64,000 nucleotides of DNA from Nitrosomonas stercoris (GTDB lineage: Bacteria > Pseudomonadota > Gammaproteobacteria > Burkholderiales > Nitrosomonadaceae), in NCBI GenBank assembly GCA_006742785.1, contig AP019755.1:682001-746000 (forward strand), read 5' to 3'. The notes below the pieces were generated by a model. It did no database searches. It was not told the origin of the DNA and worked only from the letters and a program-made list of their open reading frames with translations. This document shows, piece after piece, positions 26,997 to 39,647 of this stretch; position 1 is the stretch's first letter, and every line of letters begins with the position of its first letter. A program made the translations under genes and the position numbers.

Positions 26997-28133
26997 TCAG
27001 GTAATCGTCAGGTTTTCGATACTTGTTTCGGCATGTGCAAGCTTCGCTTCAGCGCCATTCAGCTTGATTTGCAAACGCAGTTCATTCATGGAATCAGCAT
27101 TTCGTAGCGCATCTTCATAGGAAATGACACCACTTTCGTAAAGCTCAAACAACGCCATATCGAAGGTCTGCATCCCCTGTTCACTGGATTTCCTCATGAT
27201 TTCCTTGATTTCATGCACGTTTCCCTTGAATATCAGATCTGAAATCATCGGAGAATTCAGCATAATCTCAATTGCCGCAGCACGCCCTTTGCCTGATTTC
27301 TTAGGCACCAGTCTTTGCGCAACCAACGCACGTATATTTAATGATAAATCCATTAACAATTGCGCACGCCGCTCCTCGGGGAAAAAGTTAATGATTCGAT
27401 CCAAAGCTTGGTTTGCACTATTGGCATGCAACGTTCCCATACATAAATGACCGGTCTCGGCAAAGGCAATCGCATGTTCCATTGTTTCCCGATCACGAAT
27501 TTCACCAATCAGGATCACATCCGGCGCCTGCCGCAACGTGTTTTTCAATGCTGCTTCCCACGATTCTGTATCGACCCCAACTTCCCGCTGGGTGATCACA
27601 CAGTTAATATGCTCATGTACAAACTCAACCGGATCTTCAATGGTAATAATATGGCCATAGCTGTTTTTGTTACGATGGCCAATGAGTGCGGCCATCGAAG
27701 TCGATTTTCCCGAGCCAGTTGCCCCTACAAAAATGAGTAACCCACGCTTACTCATCACCACATCTTTTAGAACTGGCGGCAACTCAAGCGCATCAAAATC
27801 AGGAATTTTAGTAGTAATGGTTCGGAGAACTATCCCTGTCCGTTGCTGCTGAACAAATGCATTTACACGAAAACGACCAATTCCTTCAGGATTGATCGCA
27901 AAATTGCATTCCTTGCTTGTTTCAAATTCTGCTAACTGTTTTTTGTTCATAATAGCCTGTGCCAAAGCAGCTGTATGGGTGGCAGAAAGCACTTGCTGCG
28001 TGACCGGTGTCATTTTTCCATCAATTTTCATAGCGGGTGGATAGCCAGCTGTAATAAACAGGTCAGAGGCTTTTTTATTCAGCATTAATCGCAGCAGATC
28101 ATGCATGAATTTAAGTGCTTGTTCTTTTTCCAT
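26997..28133 (-). CDS. pilU: Type IV pilus retraction ATPase PilU
   Basis: 378 residues of the PilT/GspE ATPase family: N-terminal PAS-like domain with KASDLFITAG, Walker A GATGSGKST, Asp box EDPVEFVHE, Walker B VILIGEIRDRETM and His box GHLCMGTLHANSA. The longer C-terminal tail and the Walker A variant separate PilU from PilT. It assists PilT in depolymerising pili for twitching. The start is 10 bp after the pilT stop, so pilT-pilU form an operon. Confidence 0.93.
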   Translation of the reverse strand: MEKEQALKFMHDLLRLMLNKKASDLFITAGYPPAMKIDGKMTPVTQQVLSATHTAALAQAIMNKKQLAEFETSKECNFAINPEGIGRFRVNAFVQQQRTGIVLRTITTKIPDFDALELPPVLKDVVMSKRGLLIFVGATGSGKSTSMAALIGHRNKNSYGHIITIEDPVEFVHEHINCVITQREVGVDTESWEAALKNTLRQAPDVILIGEIRDRETMEHAIAFAETGHLCMGTLHANSANQALDRIINFFPEERRAQLLMDLSLNIRALVAQRLVPKKSGKGRAAAIEIMLNSPMISDLIFKGNVHEIKEIMRKSSEQGMQTFDMALFELYESGVISYEDALRNADSMNELRLQIKLNGAEAKLAHAETSIENLTIT

Positions 28134-28143
28134 AATATTTACT

Positions 28144-29187
28144 CTAACCTCGGAAATTGTCTTTATTCATCGCTTTGGTGCGCGCTTCCACTGTTGAAAC
28201 CACACCACGTCTCACTAGATCTGTTAAATTTTGATCCAGCGTTTGCATACCTACACCTTGACCCGTTTGGATAGCGGAATACATCTGCGCAACTTTGCCT
28301 TCGCGAATCAGGTTACGAATTGCCGGCGTACCAATCATGATTTCATGTGCTGCCACGCGTGCTTTGCCATCTTTTGTTTTTAATAACGCTTGAGAAATAA
28401 CTGCACGCAACGATTCGGACAACATTGCACGCATCATTTCCTTCTCTTCAGCAGGAAACACGTCAATAATCCGGTCGATTGTTTTCGCAGCGGAACTGGT
28501 ATGCAGTGTGCCAAAAACCAAGTGACCGGTTTCTGCCGCCGTCATTGCCAAACGAATAGTTTCCAAATCACGCAATTCGCCTACCAAAATAATGTCCGGA
28601 TCTTCCCGTAAGGCAGAACGTAATGCGTTGCTAAAACTATGGGTATCTCGCCCTACTTCACGTTGATTAATCAAACATTTTTTACTTTCATGTACAAATT
28701 CAATCGGATCTTCTAGCGTTAAAACATGGCCATATTGATTTTCGTTAATGTCATTAATCATGGCCGCAAGTGTGGTAGATTTACCGGATCCAGTTGGCCC
28801 TGTCACCAATACAACACCACGTGGTTGCTGCGCAATTTCAGCAAAAATTTTGGGTGCCTTGATTTCCTCAAGCGTCAGCACCTTAGAAGGAATCGTACGC
28901 AACACCGCGGCTGCTCCACGTTGCGTATTAAACGCATTCACACGAAAACGCGCCAAGCCGGGTACTGCGAATGAAAAGTCACATTCCAAATGTTCTTCAT
29001 AGGCCTTACGCTGACTATCATTCATGATGTCGTATATCATGTCATGTACATCTTTGTGCTCTAGCTCGGGAAGATTAATACGCCGAATTTCTCCATGCAC
29101 TCGAATCAGAGGAGGCATACCAGCAGATAAATGAAGGTCAGAAGCGCTATTCTTGACCACAAATGCGAGTAGTTCTACTATGTTCAT
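28144..29187 (-). CDS. pilT: Type IV pilus retraction ATPase PilT
   Basis: 347 residues from the ATG at 29187, preceded by AAGGAA; an in-frame start 17 codons upstream is not needed. Features are SASDLHLSAGMPP at the N-terminus, Walker A GPTGSGKST, EDPIEFVHES, Walker B DIILVGELRDLETI, the His box GHLVFGTLHTSSA and the retraction motif AIRNLIREGK with the following GMQTLDQ. Hexameric cytoplasmic motor for pilus retraction. Divergent from yggS, as in many betaproteobacteria. Confidence 0.95.
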   Translation of the reverse strand: MNIVELLAFVVKNSASDLHLSAGMPPLIRVHGEIRRINLPELEHKDVHDMIYDIMNDSQRKAYEEHLECDFSFAVPGLARFRVNAFNTQRGAAAVLRTIPSKVLTLEEIKAPKIFAEIAQQPRGVVLVTGPTGSGKSTTLAAMINDINENQYGHVLTLEDPIEFVHESKKCLINQREVGRDTHSFSNALRSALREDPDIILVGELRDLETIRLAMTAAETGHLVFGTLHTSSAAKTIDRIIDVFPAEEKEMMRAMLSESLRAVISQALLKTKDGKARVAAHEIMIGTPAIRNLIREGKVAQMYSAIQTGQGVGMQTLDQNLTDLVRRGVVSTVEARTKAMNKDNFRG

Positions 29188-29385
29188 CCGATATATTCCT
29201 TCTACCTCGTAGGATATTAGTGATTCAATGACAATCATTTAATGTCATTCTGTGACCGCATCATGGGTCAATCTGACTATTAGAACGGATCAAATCGGAC
29301 GGAATTAAATATATTTCGAAATCACCAATCAAACTTCACTCTATAACACAGTGTATTCATCAACTTATTCAAATTACTACTTACC

Positions 29386-31378
<1,993 letters not shown>

Positions 31379-31393
31379 GTCTCAAGAATGTTC

Positions 31394-32698
31394 TTACTCC
31401 GAGCTACCAACAACGACTCTTACCATACCGGCTGGATCAATTCGCCGCTGAAATGCATCTTTAATCTGCGCTACAGTTATTTTTTCCACTGCTTTGACAT
31501 AATCTTCTAGATAGGTAAGCGGCAAATCATAAAATCCAATAACTGCCAGATAACCCAGTATCTTCTGATTACTATCAATGCGCAAAGGAAATCCCCCTAT
31601 AATATTTTGTTGTGCTGCTTGTAATTCCTCTTTAGTTGGTCCATTTTCAACAAAATCTCGCAGTGTTTTTTGCGTGAGTTGCAAAGCTTGGTCTGCCTGC
31701 TCTTTTTTTGTTTGCAAACTGATTTCAAAAGGACCTTTCTCCTGAAAAGGCATAAAAGCACTGTAAACACTGTATGCTAATCCATGCGCTTCACGAATTT
31801 CCTTCATCAAACGCGATACAAATCCCCCACCTCCTAAAATATAATTACCAACCAGCAAAGGAAAATAATCCGGATCTTTACGGCTTAGCCCAGGATATGC
31901 CAGCAGAATATGACTCTGTGTTGCTGGATGAGCAATTTTTTGAGTAATCGGCTCTGGTTTCACTACTGCAGGCAATATATTGTGCGTTGTTCCGCTTGGT
32001 AAATTTTCTGTGAGTTTTTCAGCAATAGCATTTGCTTCATCGCGTTTAATATCGCCAATCATCGCAATAATTGCATTACCAGCAGTGTAATGTGCACGGT
32101 AAAATTCAACCAAATCCTGCCGCTTCAATTTGGCCAGCGTATCTAGCTCACCAGAGCCCCGTAAACCGTAAGGGTGATTACCATACAGCAACTTCATCAA
32201 TGCTCGATCAGCGATCACTCCAGGTTTGGTATCAGCCTCTTTCAGCGCAGAAATAACACGTGTACGTTCTCGTTCTAATATTGCATCCGCAAATTCTGGT
32301 TGCTGAATAATTTTTGCTAACACATCCAGAGCACGCACACGTTGCTGTTGAGCACTCAATGTCCGCAATGATAACCCTGCACGATCCAGATCAAATACCC
32401 CTCCCAATTCTGCACCAACATCTGCTAATGATTCAGCGATCTGATCTTCTGATAATCCACCCGCCCCCATGTTCATTAAACGTTTCACCAAATTGGCACG
32501 GCCAGAAGTTGCCGCGGTATCTGTACTGCTACCAGCTGGAAATTGAATACTTAGATCAAGAATTGGTAAATCATGATTTTCAACAAAATAGACCTGTGCT
32601 CCATTTGCTGTCTGCCAATGCTGAATAGGTAAAAAAGCCCACGCCCACTGTGTATAAAAAATTAACCAGGATATGATTAAAAATTTTAGAAATCGCAT
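31394..32698 (-). CDS. M16-family (pitrilysin) peptidase homologue lacking the zinc site
   Basis: 434 residues with a signal peptide (LKFLIISWLIFYTQWAWA) and the two M16 lobes; the C-lobe has GGGGFVSRLMKEIREAHGLAYSVYS. The HxxEH zinc motif is replaced: the expected place reads GRANLVKRLMN. Such subunits normally pair with an active M16 partner encoded next door, but the adjoining 350 bp is non-coding and then comes nusB. Periplasmic by its leader. Precedes rsmD-coaD, an arrangement common in betaproteobacteria. Confidence 0.88.
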   Translation of the reverse strand: MRFLKFLIISWLIFYTQWAWAFLPIQHWQTANGAQVYFVENHDLPILDLSIQFPAGSSTDTAATSGRANLVKRLMNMGAGGLSEDQIAESLADVGAELGGVFDLDRAGLSLRTLSAQQQRVRALDVLAKIIQQPEFADAILERERTRVISALKEADTKPGVIADRALMKLLYGNHPYGLRGSGELDTLAKLKRQDLVEFYRAHYTAGNAIIAMIGDIKRDEANAIAEKLTENLPSGTTHNILPAVVKPEPITQKIAHPATQSHILLAYPGLSRKDPDYFPLLVGNYILGGGGFVSRLMKEIREAHGLAYSVYSAFMPFQEKGPFEISLQTKKEQADQALQLTQKTLRDFVENGPTKEELQAAQQNIIGGFPLRIDSNQKILGYLAVIGFYDLPLTYLEDYVKAVEKITVAQIKDAFQRRIDPAGMVRVVVGSSE

Positions 32699-33047
32699 AC
32701 ATCCCTTTATGATAAATTGAGAAAGCTATTGATTTACACTACTAAAAAGCATGATAAAGCAATTCAATATAAAACCACCAAAACAAATAACCGCATACTT
32801 ATCAAGTAATGCGGCATCAAAAAGATATTCCTCTACAACTGCGTACTATTAGCAGTAAAACTGTATACAAACAAATAAGATATTGTATGGCAAAGTGGAA
32901 GAAAATTTCCAATCCGACAAGATCAGAAATTTTATTTTGAATCACTGATAGCTATAAATGTTTATAGCTGTAAAAAGTGAATAATAAAAAACAACAATTT
33001 CGACTAGAAACCATTCAATTTAAACCTGCTCGAGACAGGATGATCGA
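32699..33047. other. 349-bp gene-free region between nusB and the M16-family gene
   Basis: AT-rich, with no ORF, tRNA or obvious terminator that I can defend. An active M16 peptidase gene might have been expected here. Confidence 0.4.
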
Positions 33048-33551
33048 TTAATATGATTTGCGCATGGATAGTGCATGCTGAAATTCAACAGTACGTAGCT
33101 GAGCTGCCAATTTATCTAATACACCATTGACATATTTATGCCCATCCGTGCCACCATAGCTTTTCGCCAATTCAATTGCTTCATTAATGATTGCTCGATA
33201 AGGTATCTCAGGACGGTGCATCATTTCATAGGTACCAATTAGCAGAATTGAATATTCCACCGGGCTCAGTTCAGCTAGATGTCGATCAAGATGCAACTGA
33301 ATTTGCGTTTCCAGCTCAGTGCCATGTTGCAGAGCTCCTTGCAATAACTCAGAAAAGTAAGCACCATCCGCTTTACCATAAAAATTGACTTGTTGTAATT
33401 GCAAGTCAATTTCTGCAGCATTACCACCGGCCAAATGCCATTGATAAATTCCTTGCAAAGCCAGCTCACGTGATAAGCGACGACGATTTTTACCTCTGCC
33501 TTTACGTTTATGCGTAGATTTTGAGGGTGGAACAGCATCTGTCGGTATCAT
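33048..33551 (-). CDS. nusB: Transcription antitermination factor NusB
   Basis: 167 residues. Basic N-terminus ([20 protein letters not shown]), then the all-helical NusB fold with [16 protein letters not shown] and [20 protein letters not shown], followed by [11 protein letters not shown]. Binds boxA RNA with S10 in rRNA antitermination. Overlaps the ribH stop by 4 bp; ribH-nusB coupling is widespread. Confidence 0.95.
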   Translation of the reverse strand: MIPTDAVPPSKSTHKRKGRGKNRRRLSRELALQGIYQWHLAGGNAAEIDLQLQQVNFYGKADGAYFSELLQGALQHGTELETQIQLHLDRHLAELSPVEYSILLIGTYEMMHRPEIPYRAIINEAIELAKSYGGTDGHKYVNGVLDKLAAQLRTVEFQHALSMRKSY

Positions 33552-34042
33552 GAAGAGGAAGATTGATCCATTTCATCCAATGTCAAGGCTAAATTAGCCA
33601 TTTCTATCGCAACCTGTGCCACCTCTGCACCTTTTTCACGCATGCGAATTGTTGCCTGATCTTCGTCATCTGTGGTGAGAATACCATTAGCAATTGGAAT
33701 ATCATATTCCAATCCAACTGCTATCAAACCACGGGCAGATTCATTCGCCACCACGTCAAAATGATATGTTTCACCATGGATCACCGCTCCCAAAGCAATT
33801 AAAGCATCGAAACGATCAGAAGCAGCGAGTTTCTGCAACGCAATCGGAATTTCCAATGCGCCAGGTACAGTGATTAATACAATATCTGCTTTTTGCACAT
33901 CTAGTTTGGTCAGCTCCGTTACGCAAGCGTCAAGCAAACCTTCCCCTATATCAAGATTGAAACGGCTCATCACAACACCAATACACAACCCGTTACCATC
34001 AAGATTTGCATCTAGTTCAAGGATATCATCATAGTAAGACAT
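33548..34042 (-). CDS. ribH: 6,7-dimethyl-8-ribityllumazine synthase
   Basis: 164 residues from the ATG at 34042 with AGGTG before it; a GTG three codons upstream is also possible. Signatures: [49 protein letters not shown] with the catalytic histidine, and [11 protein letters not shown]. Penultimate step of riboflavin synthesis, forming a 60-mer or decamer shell. Third gene of ribE-ribBA-ribH-nusB. Confidence 0.95.
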   Translation of the reverse strand: MSYYDDILELDANLDGNGLCIGVVMSRFNLDIGEGLLDACVTELTKLDVQKADIVLITVPGALEIPIALQKLAASDRFDALIALGAVIHGETYHFDVVANESARGLIAVGLEYDIPIANGILTTDDEDQATIRMREKGAEVAQVAIEMANLALTLDEMDQSSSS

Positions 34043-34130
34043 AAAAAGCACCTCTCCTCTTCAGTTTAAAGGTTGGTTATTGGCCTTGCATTGAAACTCG
34101 ATAGAAAAACAGCTTGTTTGTATATGACGA

Positions 34131-35228
34131 TTAATTTTGGGGTTCCAAATAACCGGTAACTTCCAAACCAAAGCCCGTCATACTAGGCATTCTGCGAGGT
34201 GTTGCCAACAAACGCATTTTACTGATACCCAGATCCTTGAGGATTTGTGCACCGATACCGTGGTGACGCAGATCTGACACCGGTTTATCCGATGAATGTG
34301 GGGCAGTTTGCATAATCCGTTCAGTCAGTACATCAGCATCATTTTTACGACGCAGCAATACAATGGCACCTTTCTCAGCTTGTGCGATGGCTATCATAGC
34401 ATCGTGCATACTCCAAGAATGGGTGGAGTCGTCAATTTCCAGCAAATCAATGATTGTTAGCGGCTCATGCACACGCACCAGCACCTCTTCACCAGATTTC
34501 CAGGCGCCTTTCACCAAGGCAAGATGCATGACATCGGTGATTTTATCATGGTAAGTAATGAGCCTAAATTCTCCATAGGTTGTTCGCACAGGGCGCTCAG
34601 CTACTCGCTCAATTAAACTTTCAGTACGACGACGATAATGGATCAAATCAGCAATGGTGCCGATTTTGAGCTGGTGCTCGCTCGCAAACTGAATTAAATC
34701 CGGCAAGCGAGCCATTTCGCCGTTTTCTTTTAGCACTTCACAAATAACTGCTGCTTCAGTCAAACCAGCTAAACGGCCTAGATCACAACCTGCTTCCGTA
34801 TGGCCAGCGCGCGCTAATACGCCACCTTTTTGTGCCTTGAGCGGAAAAATATGGCCTGGTTGCACAAGATCTTCCGGCTTTGCATCCGCTTGGACAGCCA
34901 CTTGCACAGTACGGGCTCGATCAGCGGTAGAAATACCGGTTGTCACACCACTAGCAGCCTCGATGGAAGCAGTAAAATTAGTCCCTAAGGGCGAATGATT
35001 ATCCGTCACCATCATCGGCAACTGAAGCTGACGACAACGTTCTTCCGTCAAGGTCAGACAAATTAATCCTCTGCCATATCTCGCCATAAAGTTGATCGCT
35101 TCCGGTGTGATGAAATCAGCCGCTAATAACAAATCTCCTTCGTTTTCACGATCTTCTTCATCAACAAGGATGACCATCTTCCCCTGTTTGAAATCTGTCA
35201 GAATTTCCTCAATTGTTGCGATTGTCAT
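34131..35228 (-). CDS. ribBA: 3,4-dihydroxy-2-butanone 4-phosphate synthase with degenerate GTP cyclohydrolase II domain
   Basis: 365 residues. The N-terminal RibB domain (1-200) is complete: [50 protein letters not shown]. The C-terminal RibA-like part (about 205-365) keeps general similarity ([27 protein letters not shown]) but lacks the C-x10-CxC zinc cysteines, so it probably cannot act on GTP. A separate ribA would then be needed elsewhere in the genome. Overlaps the riboflavin synthase stop by 4 bp. Confidence 0.92.
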   Translation of the reverse strand: MTIATIEEILTDFKQGKMVILVDEEDRENEGDLLLAADFITPEAINFMARYGRGLICLTLTEERCRQLQLPMMVTDNHSPLGTNFTASIEAASGVTTGISTADRARTVQVAVQADAKPEDLVQPGHIFPLKAQKGGVLARAGHTEAGCDLGRLAGLTEAAVICEVLKENGEMARLPDLIQFASEHQLKIGTIADLIHYRRRTESLIERVAERPVRTTYGEFRLITYHDKITDVMHLALVKGAWKSGEEVLVRVHEPLTIIDLLEIDDSTHSWSMHDAMIAIAQAEKGAIVLLRRKNDADVLTERIMQTAPHSSDKPVSDLRHHGIGAQILKDLGISKMRLLATPRRMPSMTGFGLEVTGYLEPQN

Positions 35229-35830
35229 GATTGCCTGCCTTGTGCCTGTTCCAGTAAACGTGCTACATATTTCGCGATCATATCGGTCTCTATATTTACC
35301 TTTCTACCAGGCTTGAAGTATTTAAATGTTGTATGGGTCAATGTATGGGGAATCAGATTAATTTCAATCCGCTCACCGAGCACCTGGTTGATAGTCAAAC
35401 TCACCCCATCCACCGTAATTGATCCTTTGGGAATAATATACTGCAACAAATGTGCTGGTAATTGTATTGCCAATAGACAACGATCTCCCGTTTGGATAAA
35501 TTGTGCAACTTCACCCACGCCTTCCACATGACCACTAACCAGATGGCCGTCTAATCGATCAGAAAAGCGCAGTGCCTTTTCCAGATTAACTGGGTGATCG
35601 GGTATATCCAGACCATAAGTGCAACTTAAAGTTTCGCCAGATACATCAGCAGAAAAACCTGTTTCCTCAAACGCAACCACTGTCAAACACACTCCATTGA
35701 CAGCGATACTATCCCCCAACGCCACATCGTTCAGCTCTATTTGATCAGTATCAATATGAATACGCACAGCTTCTTCTTTAGGGCTAACACGCTGCACACG
35801 CCCAACTGCTTCAATAATGCCTGTAAACAT
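35225..35830 (-). CDS. ribE: Riboflavin synthase, alpha subunit
   Basis: 201 residues with the internal duplication of lumazine-binding domains: [13 protein letters not shown] opens the first, [16 protein letters not shown] the second, with [13 protein letters not shown] and [13 protein letters not shown] in matching positions. Dismutes two lumazines to riboflavin. First gene of the rib-nusB operon. I saw no FMN riboswitch in the short space upstream; typA is divergent there. Confidence 0.95.
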   Translation of the reverse strand: MFTGIIEAVGRVQRVSPKEEAVRIHIDTDQIELNDVALGDSIAVNGVCLTVVAFEETGFSADVSGETLSCTYGLDIPDHPVNLEKALRFSDRLDGHLVSGHVEGVGEVAQFIQTGDRCLLAIQLPAHLLQYIIPKGSITVDGVSLTINQVLGERIEINLIPHTLTHTTFKYFKPGRKVNIETDMIAKYVARLLEQAQGRQS

Positions 35831-35970
35831 ATTTTTGAGTGTTTGAATAAACTTGATCAGAATCTGTTAGCAACAGATAACGCCTTGATGAATCAAAGGG
35901 TTTGATCGCTGTTATAATTTACGGTTCATCTGGAATCGTCCAGATACTGATTTCCAAGGGATTGTCAATT

Positions 35971-37788
35971 ATGACACGTTCGCTTCGTAATATCGCTATT
36001 ATCGCTCATGTGGATCATGGCAAAACCACAATGGTAGATAAACTGTTACACCAGGCAGGTACTTTCGCTGCCCATCAGACTATTGCCGAGCGCGTCATGG
36101 ATTCTGATGATATTGAGCGCGAGCGAGGCATCACCATCTTCTCCAAAAATTGTGCCATCGACTACAATGATGTGCATATCAATATCGTAGATACACCTGG
36201 CCACGCCGATTTCGGCGGCGAAGTTGAGCGCGTTTTATCCATGGTGGATGGCGTACTATTGTTAGTAGATGCAGTTGAAGGCCCCATGCCACAAACACGC
36301 TTTGTTACTCGCAAAGCGCTGGCCGCTGGCTTGCGTCCAATTGTGGTGATCAACAAAGTTGATCGCACGGGTGCTCGACCAGATTGGGTCATCAACCAAA
36401 CCTTCGATCTGTTCGATAATCTCAATGCGACCGAAGAACAATTAGATTTTCCGGTAGTGTATGCATCTGCGCTAAATGGCTATGCAACACTGGATCTCAA
36501 GCAACCTAGCAGCGATCTGCGCCCACTATTTGATACGATTCTCCAGCATGTGCCCGCTCCAGAAGGAGATGCAGATCAACCTTTGCAGCTGCAAATCAGC
36601 GCGCTGGACTATTCAAGTTTCGTTGGCCGTCTCGGGGTTGGTCGTATCAATCGTGGGCGCCTGAAATCAGGCCAGGAAGTTATGGTCATTACAGGGGAAC
36701 ACACCCCAAAAAAGGCACGTGTTAATCAAGTTTCGGGATTTCGTGGCCTGGAACAAGTGCCCTTAACAGAAGCTGCTGCGGGTGAAATTGTGCTCATCAG
36801 TGGCATTGACGAGCTGAGCATCGGCACAACCTTGACCGATGTTAATCATCCAGAGGCACTGCCCATGCCACAGGTTGATGAGCCAACCCTCTCCATGACT
36901 TTTCAGGTCAACACCTCTCCCTTTGCAGGCAAAGAAGGCAAATTTGTGACCAGTCGCCAGTTGCGCGAACGCCTGGAAAAAGAATTGCTGACTAACGTCG
37001 CCTTAACCTTAGAAGAAACCAATGACACTGACTCCTTTCTTATTTCTGGACGCGGTGAGCTGCACCTCACCATTCTGCTAGAAAATATGCGGCGAGAAGG
37101 CTACGAATTGGCTGTGTCTCGTCCCAAAGTAGTCATTCGCGAAATAGAGGGGGTCAAATGCGAGCCATTTGAAATATTGACGGTTGACATTGATGAATCC
37201 AATCAAGGAGCAATCATGGAAACGTTGGGTACACGGCGTGGCGATTTACTGGACATGATCTCTGATGGACAGGGCCGAGTCAGGCTGGATTACCGTATTC
37301 CCGCACGTGGTCTCATCGGGTTTCAATCCGAATTTATGACACTGACCCGTGGCACTGGCATCATGAGCCATATCTTCGACGAATACGCTCCCATGCGCCC
37401 TGATATTGCCGCACGCAAGAATGGAGTGCTTATTTCAGCAGAACATGGCGAAATCGTTGCTTATGCGCTATGGAAACTACAGGAACGTGGGCGTATGTTT
37501 GTTAGCCCGGGGAACCCTGTCTATGAGGGGATGGTGATCGGCATCCATAGTCGAGATAACGATTTAGTTGTGAATCCAATCAAAGGCAAACAGCTAACCA
37601 ATATCCGCGCCTCCGGGCATGATGAAGCAGTTGTGCTAACACCTCCTATTCAATTAACGCTGGAATCTGCCATTGAATTTATTGCAGATGACGAGCTCGT
37701 TGAAATTACACCCAAAAGCATTCGTATCCGCAAGCGTTTTCTACTGGAACATGAGCGTAAACGAGCCAGTCGCGCAGTAACCATCTGA
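35971..37788 (+). CDS. typA: Ribosome-associated GTPase TypA/BipA
   Basis: 605 residues from the ATG at 35971, preceded by AAGGGA; an open frame extends 23 codons upstream without a ribosome site. G motifs: AHVDHGKTT (G1), RGITI (G2), [12 protein letters not shown] (G3) and NKVDR (G4). EF-G-like domains III and V and the BipA-specific C-terminus ([24 protein letters not shown]) are present. Acts on ribosome assembly and stress adaptation. Confidence 0.96.
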   Translation: MTRSLRNIAIIAHVDHGKTTMVDKLLHQAGTFAAHQTIAERVMDSDDIERERGITIFSKNCAIDYNDVHINIVDTPGHADFGGEVERVLSMVDGVLLLVDAVEGPMPQTRFVTRKALAAGLRPIVVINKVDRTGARPDWVINQTFDLFDNLNATEEQLDFPVVYASALNGYATLDLKQPSSDLRPLFDTILQHVPAPEGDADQPLQLQISALDYSSFVGRLGVGRINRGRLKSGQEVMVITGEHTPKKARVNQVSGFRGLEQVPLTEAAAGEIVLISGIDELSIGTTLTDVNHPEALPMPQVDEPTLSMTFQVNTSPFAGKEGKFVTSRQLRERLEKELLTNVALTLEETNDTDSFLISGRGELHLTILLENMRREGYELAVSRPKVVIREIEGVKCEPFEILTVDIDESNQGAIMETLGTRRGDLLDMISDGQGRVRLDYRIPARGLIGFQSEFMTLTRGTGIMSHIFDEYAPMRPDIAARKNGVLISAEHGEIVAYALWKLQERGRMFVSPGNPVYEGMVIGIHSRDNDLVVNPIKGKQLTNIRASGHDEAVVLTPPIQLTLESAIEFIADDELVEITPKSIRIRKRFLLEHERKRASRAVTI

Positions 37789-37808
37789 AACCTTGCAATC
37801 ACACCCAC

Positions 37809-38438
37809 ATGAATAAACCAGTTCTATGGTACGTTGCCGATCCTATGTGCTCATGGTGTTGGGGATTTGCGCCTGTCATCAAGCAAATCAAACAACAATA
37901 CTCTACAACTTTTACGATCAAATTGCTGCCGGGAGGATTACGCCCGAAGACAAAAGTGCCCTTCCCAGCAGAGAAAAGAGCGCAAATTCTTCAACACTGG
38001 CATAACGTACACACGACAACCGGCCAACCTTTTACTTTTGACCAAGCACTGCCAGAAGACTTTATTTATGATACTGAACCGGCTTGTCGTAGCATCAACA
38101 GCGTTTCTCAGATCAAGCCAGAACAAACGTTTTCTTTCTTCGCCGCTATACAACATGCTTTCTATGTAGAACAGCAAGATGTCACGCAATCTTCCGTGCT
38201 AACCAAATTGGCAGAAAATCTGAGTATATCTACAGCACGGTTTATAGCAGATTTTCAATCTGATAGCACCAAACAACATACCCTGGCCGGTTTTCAACGC
38301 GCAATTCAGTGGGGAGTCAATGGTTTTCCAACGCTCATTATCGAACATGATGCAAAACGCTACTTACTGAGTACTGGCTATCGCCCCATTGAAGTGTTAT
38401 GCCCTGCACTTGATAAGTGGCTGCAACAATACATTTGA
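37809..38438 (+). CDS. DsbA-family (FrnE-like) thioredoxin-fold protein
   Basis: 209 residues without a signal peptide, so cytoplasmic. The active-site-like CSWC (C14-C17) is in DPMCSWCWGF, followed by the helical insertion and the cis-proline loop GVNGFPTLII. This is the FrnE/HCCA-isomerase branch of DSBA-like proteins; a disulfide or peroxide-related role is inferred, substrate unknown. Follows typA by 20 bp on the same strand. Confidence 0.9.
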   Translation: MNKPVLWYVADPMCSWCWGFAPVIKQIKQQYSTTFTIKLLPGGLRPKTKVPFPAEKRAQILQHWHNVHTTTGQPFTFDQALPEDFIYDTEPACRSINSVSQIKPEQTFSFFAAIQHAFYVEQQDVTQSSVLTKLAENLSISTARFIADFQSDSTKQHTLAGFQRAIQWGVNGFPTLIIEHDAKRYLLSTGYRPIEVLCPALDKWLQQYI

Positions 38439-38609
38439 AGTGACTATTAATTTTAGAAAATTGCTGAAAAATTACCGGTATTGCTGTTCCGTATTAACTA
38501 TTTTTAGTATTTAGCTCACTATAAAAAGTTATTTTAGAGCGTTTTTCTTTTAATTAGAATCACTGGAATTCCCCTGTACGTTAAAATAAGAAAGGATAGG
38601 AGGTGAGAG

Positions 38610-38987
38610 ATGCCGAAAGCTTATTCAGAGGATTTGCGCTGGCGGGTAGTGGCGGACACAGAAAAGGGTCTGAGTATCAGGGCCGTGGCCGATAAATATT
38701 CAGTCAGCCCCTCATTTGTATCGAAGATAACCTGCCTGTGGAGACGGGAAGGGAGCGTTTCCCCGCGCAAGATTGGAGGTTACCGGCGTCATGCGTTGAG
38801 CGCCCATGCTGCAGAGGTCAAGGGCAAGCTTCTGGAGGATAAGGACATAACGCTTGCGCAGCTGCGCGATTGGATTGAAGAGACTTTGGGGGTTCGTGTC
38901 CACGTTTCCTCGGTTGACCGATTTATCCGCTCGCTGGGATACAGTTATAAAAAAAACACTGAAGGCCAGCGAACAAGAGCGTGCTGA
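38610..38987 (+). CDS. IS630-family transposase, N-terminal HTH frame
   Basis: 125 residues after the strong ribosome site GGAGGTGAGAG. Contains paired-like HTH regions (YSEDLRWRVVADTEKGLSI, VADKYSVSPSFVSKI, LAQLRDWIEETLGVRV, SSVDRFIRSLGYSYKK). The frame is lost at a run of eight A (38949-38956). One A fewer, or slippage there, joins it to the catalytic frame. Confidence 0.9.
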   Translation: MPKAYSEDLRWRVVADTEKGLSIRAVADKYSVSPSFVSKITCLWRREGSVSPRKIGGYRRHALSAHAAEVKGKLLEDKDITLAQLRDWIEETLGVRVHVSSVDRFIRSLGYSYKKNTEGQRTRAC

Positions 38988-39552
38988 CGTGGCGGCGGCA
39001 AGGCTCATTTGGCGAGACTGGCAAAAGACCTGCGATCCCGCTCGCCTGATCTTTCTCGATGAAACGGGAGCAAGCACGGACATGACGAGGCAGTATGGCC
39101 GCTGTCCTGTGGGAGAGCGATGCTATGACCATGCTCCCGGCAGTCACAAAACCATGACTTTCGTTGCCGGATTGCATCTTGACGGTTTGCTTGCGCCGTG
39201 GTGTCTGGATGCGCCCATGAATGGCGCAGCTTTCCTGGTTTATGTGGAAACCCAGCTCTGCCCTGCACTCAAGCCAGGTGATATCGTCATCTGCGACAAC
39301 CTGAGCAGCCACAAGGTTGCCGGTGTCCGGGAGATGATCAAGGACAAAGGTGCAGAAATCCTTTATCTGCCGCCTTATTCTCCCGACCTCAACCCCATTG
39401 AACAGGTCTTCTCCAAAATCAAAACCCTCCTGCGTAAAGCCGCCGAACGATCCTTTGATGCTCTCTGGACCGCTATCGGCAGCATCATTGAAACCATCCG
39501 GCCCCAGGAATGCCGTAACTACTTCACCAACTCCGGCTATGTATCTAACTAA
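38854..39552 (+). CDS. IS630-family transposase, DDE catalytic frame
   Basis: The coding part begins at the A-run near 38950 (KKTLKASEQERADVAA). DDE residues: LIFLDETGA, VICDNLSSHK and the glutamate in PPYSPDLNPIEQVFSKIK. The C-terminus CRNYFTNSGY is usual. The upstream part of this open frame, before the A-run, is not real protein. Confidence 0.9.
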   Translation: MRSCAIGLKRLWGFVSTFPRLTDLSARWDTVIKKTLKASEQERADVAAARLIWRDWQKTCDPARLIFLDETGASTDMTRQYGRCPVGERCYDHAPGSHKTMTFVAGLHLDGLLAPWCLDAPMNGAAFLVYVETQLCPALKPGDIVICDNLSSHKVAGVREMIKDKGAEILYLPPYSPDLNPIEQVFSKIKTLLRKAAERSFDALWTAIGSIIETIRPQECRNYFTNSGYVSN

Positions 39553-39647
39553 ACGAGAAATGCTCTAAATGATAGCTAAACTTACAACAGATTTGAGCCG
39601 ATACAGCAAAATAGCTATTAGTTAGGATCCGAAAGGAGTTGGATGTT

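Larger units (their letters stand above)
38537..39565 (+). mobile_element. Complete IS630-family insertion sequence, 1029 bp
   Basis: Ends begin GAGCGTTTTTCTTTTAATTAGA and, read inward from the right, GAGCATTTCTCGTTTAGTTAGA (four mismatches in 22). A TA dinucleotide flanks each end (38535-38536 and 39566-39567), the IS630 target. Two overlapping transposase frames lie inside. Confidence 0.9.

Noticed and set aside
35902-35970. 23-codon N-terminal extension of TypA
   Set aside because: The ATG at 35971 has a ribosome site and gives the standard start before the G1 motif.
35831-35970. FMN riboswitch upstream of the rib operon
   Set aside because: The short region lacks the conserved RFN element core sequences.
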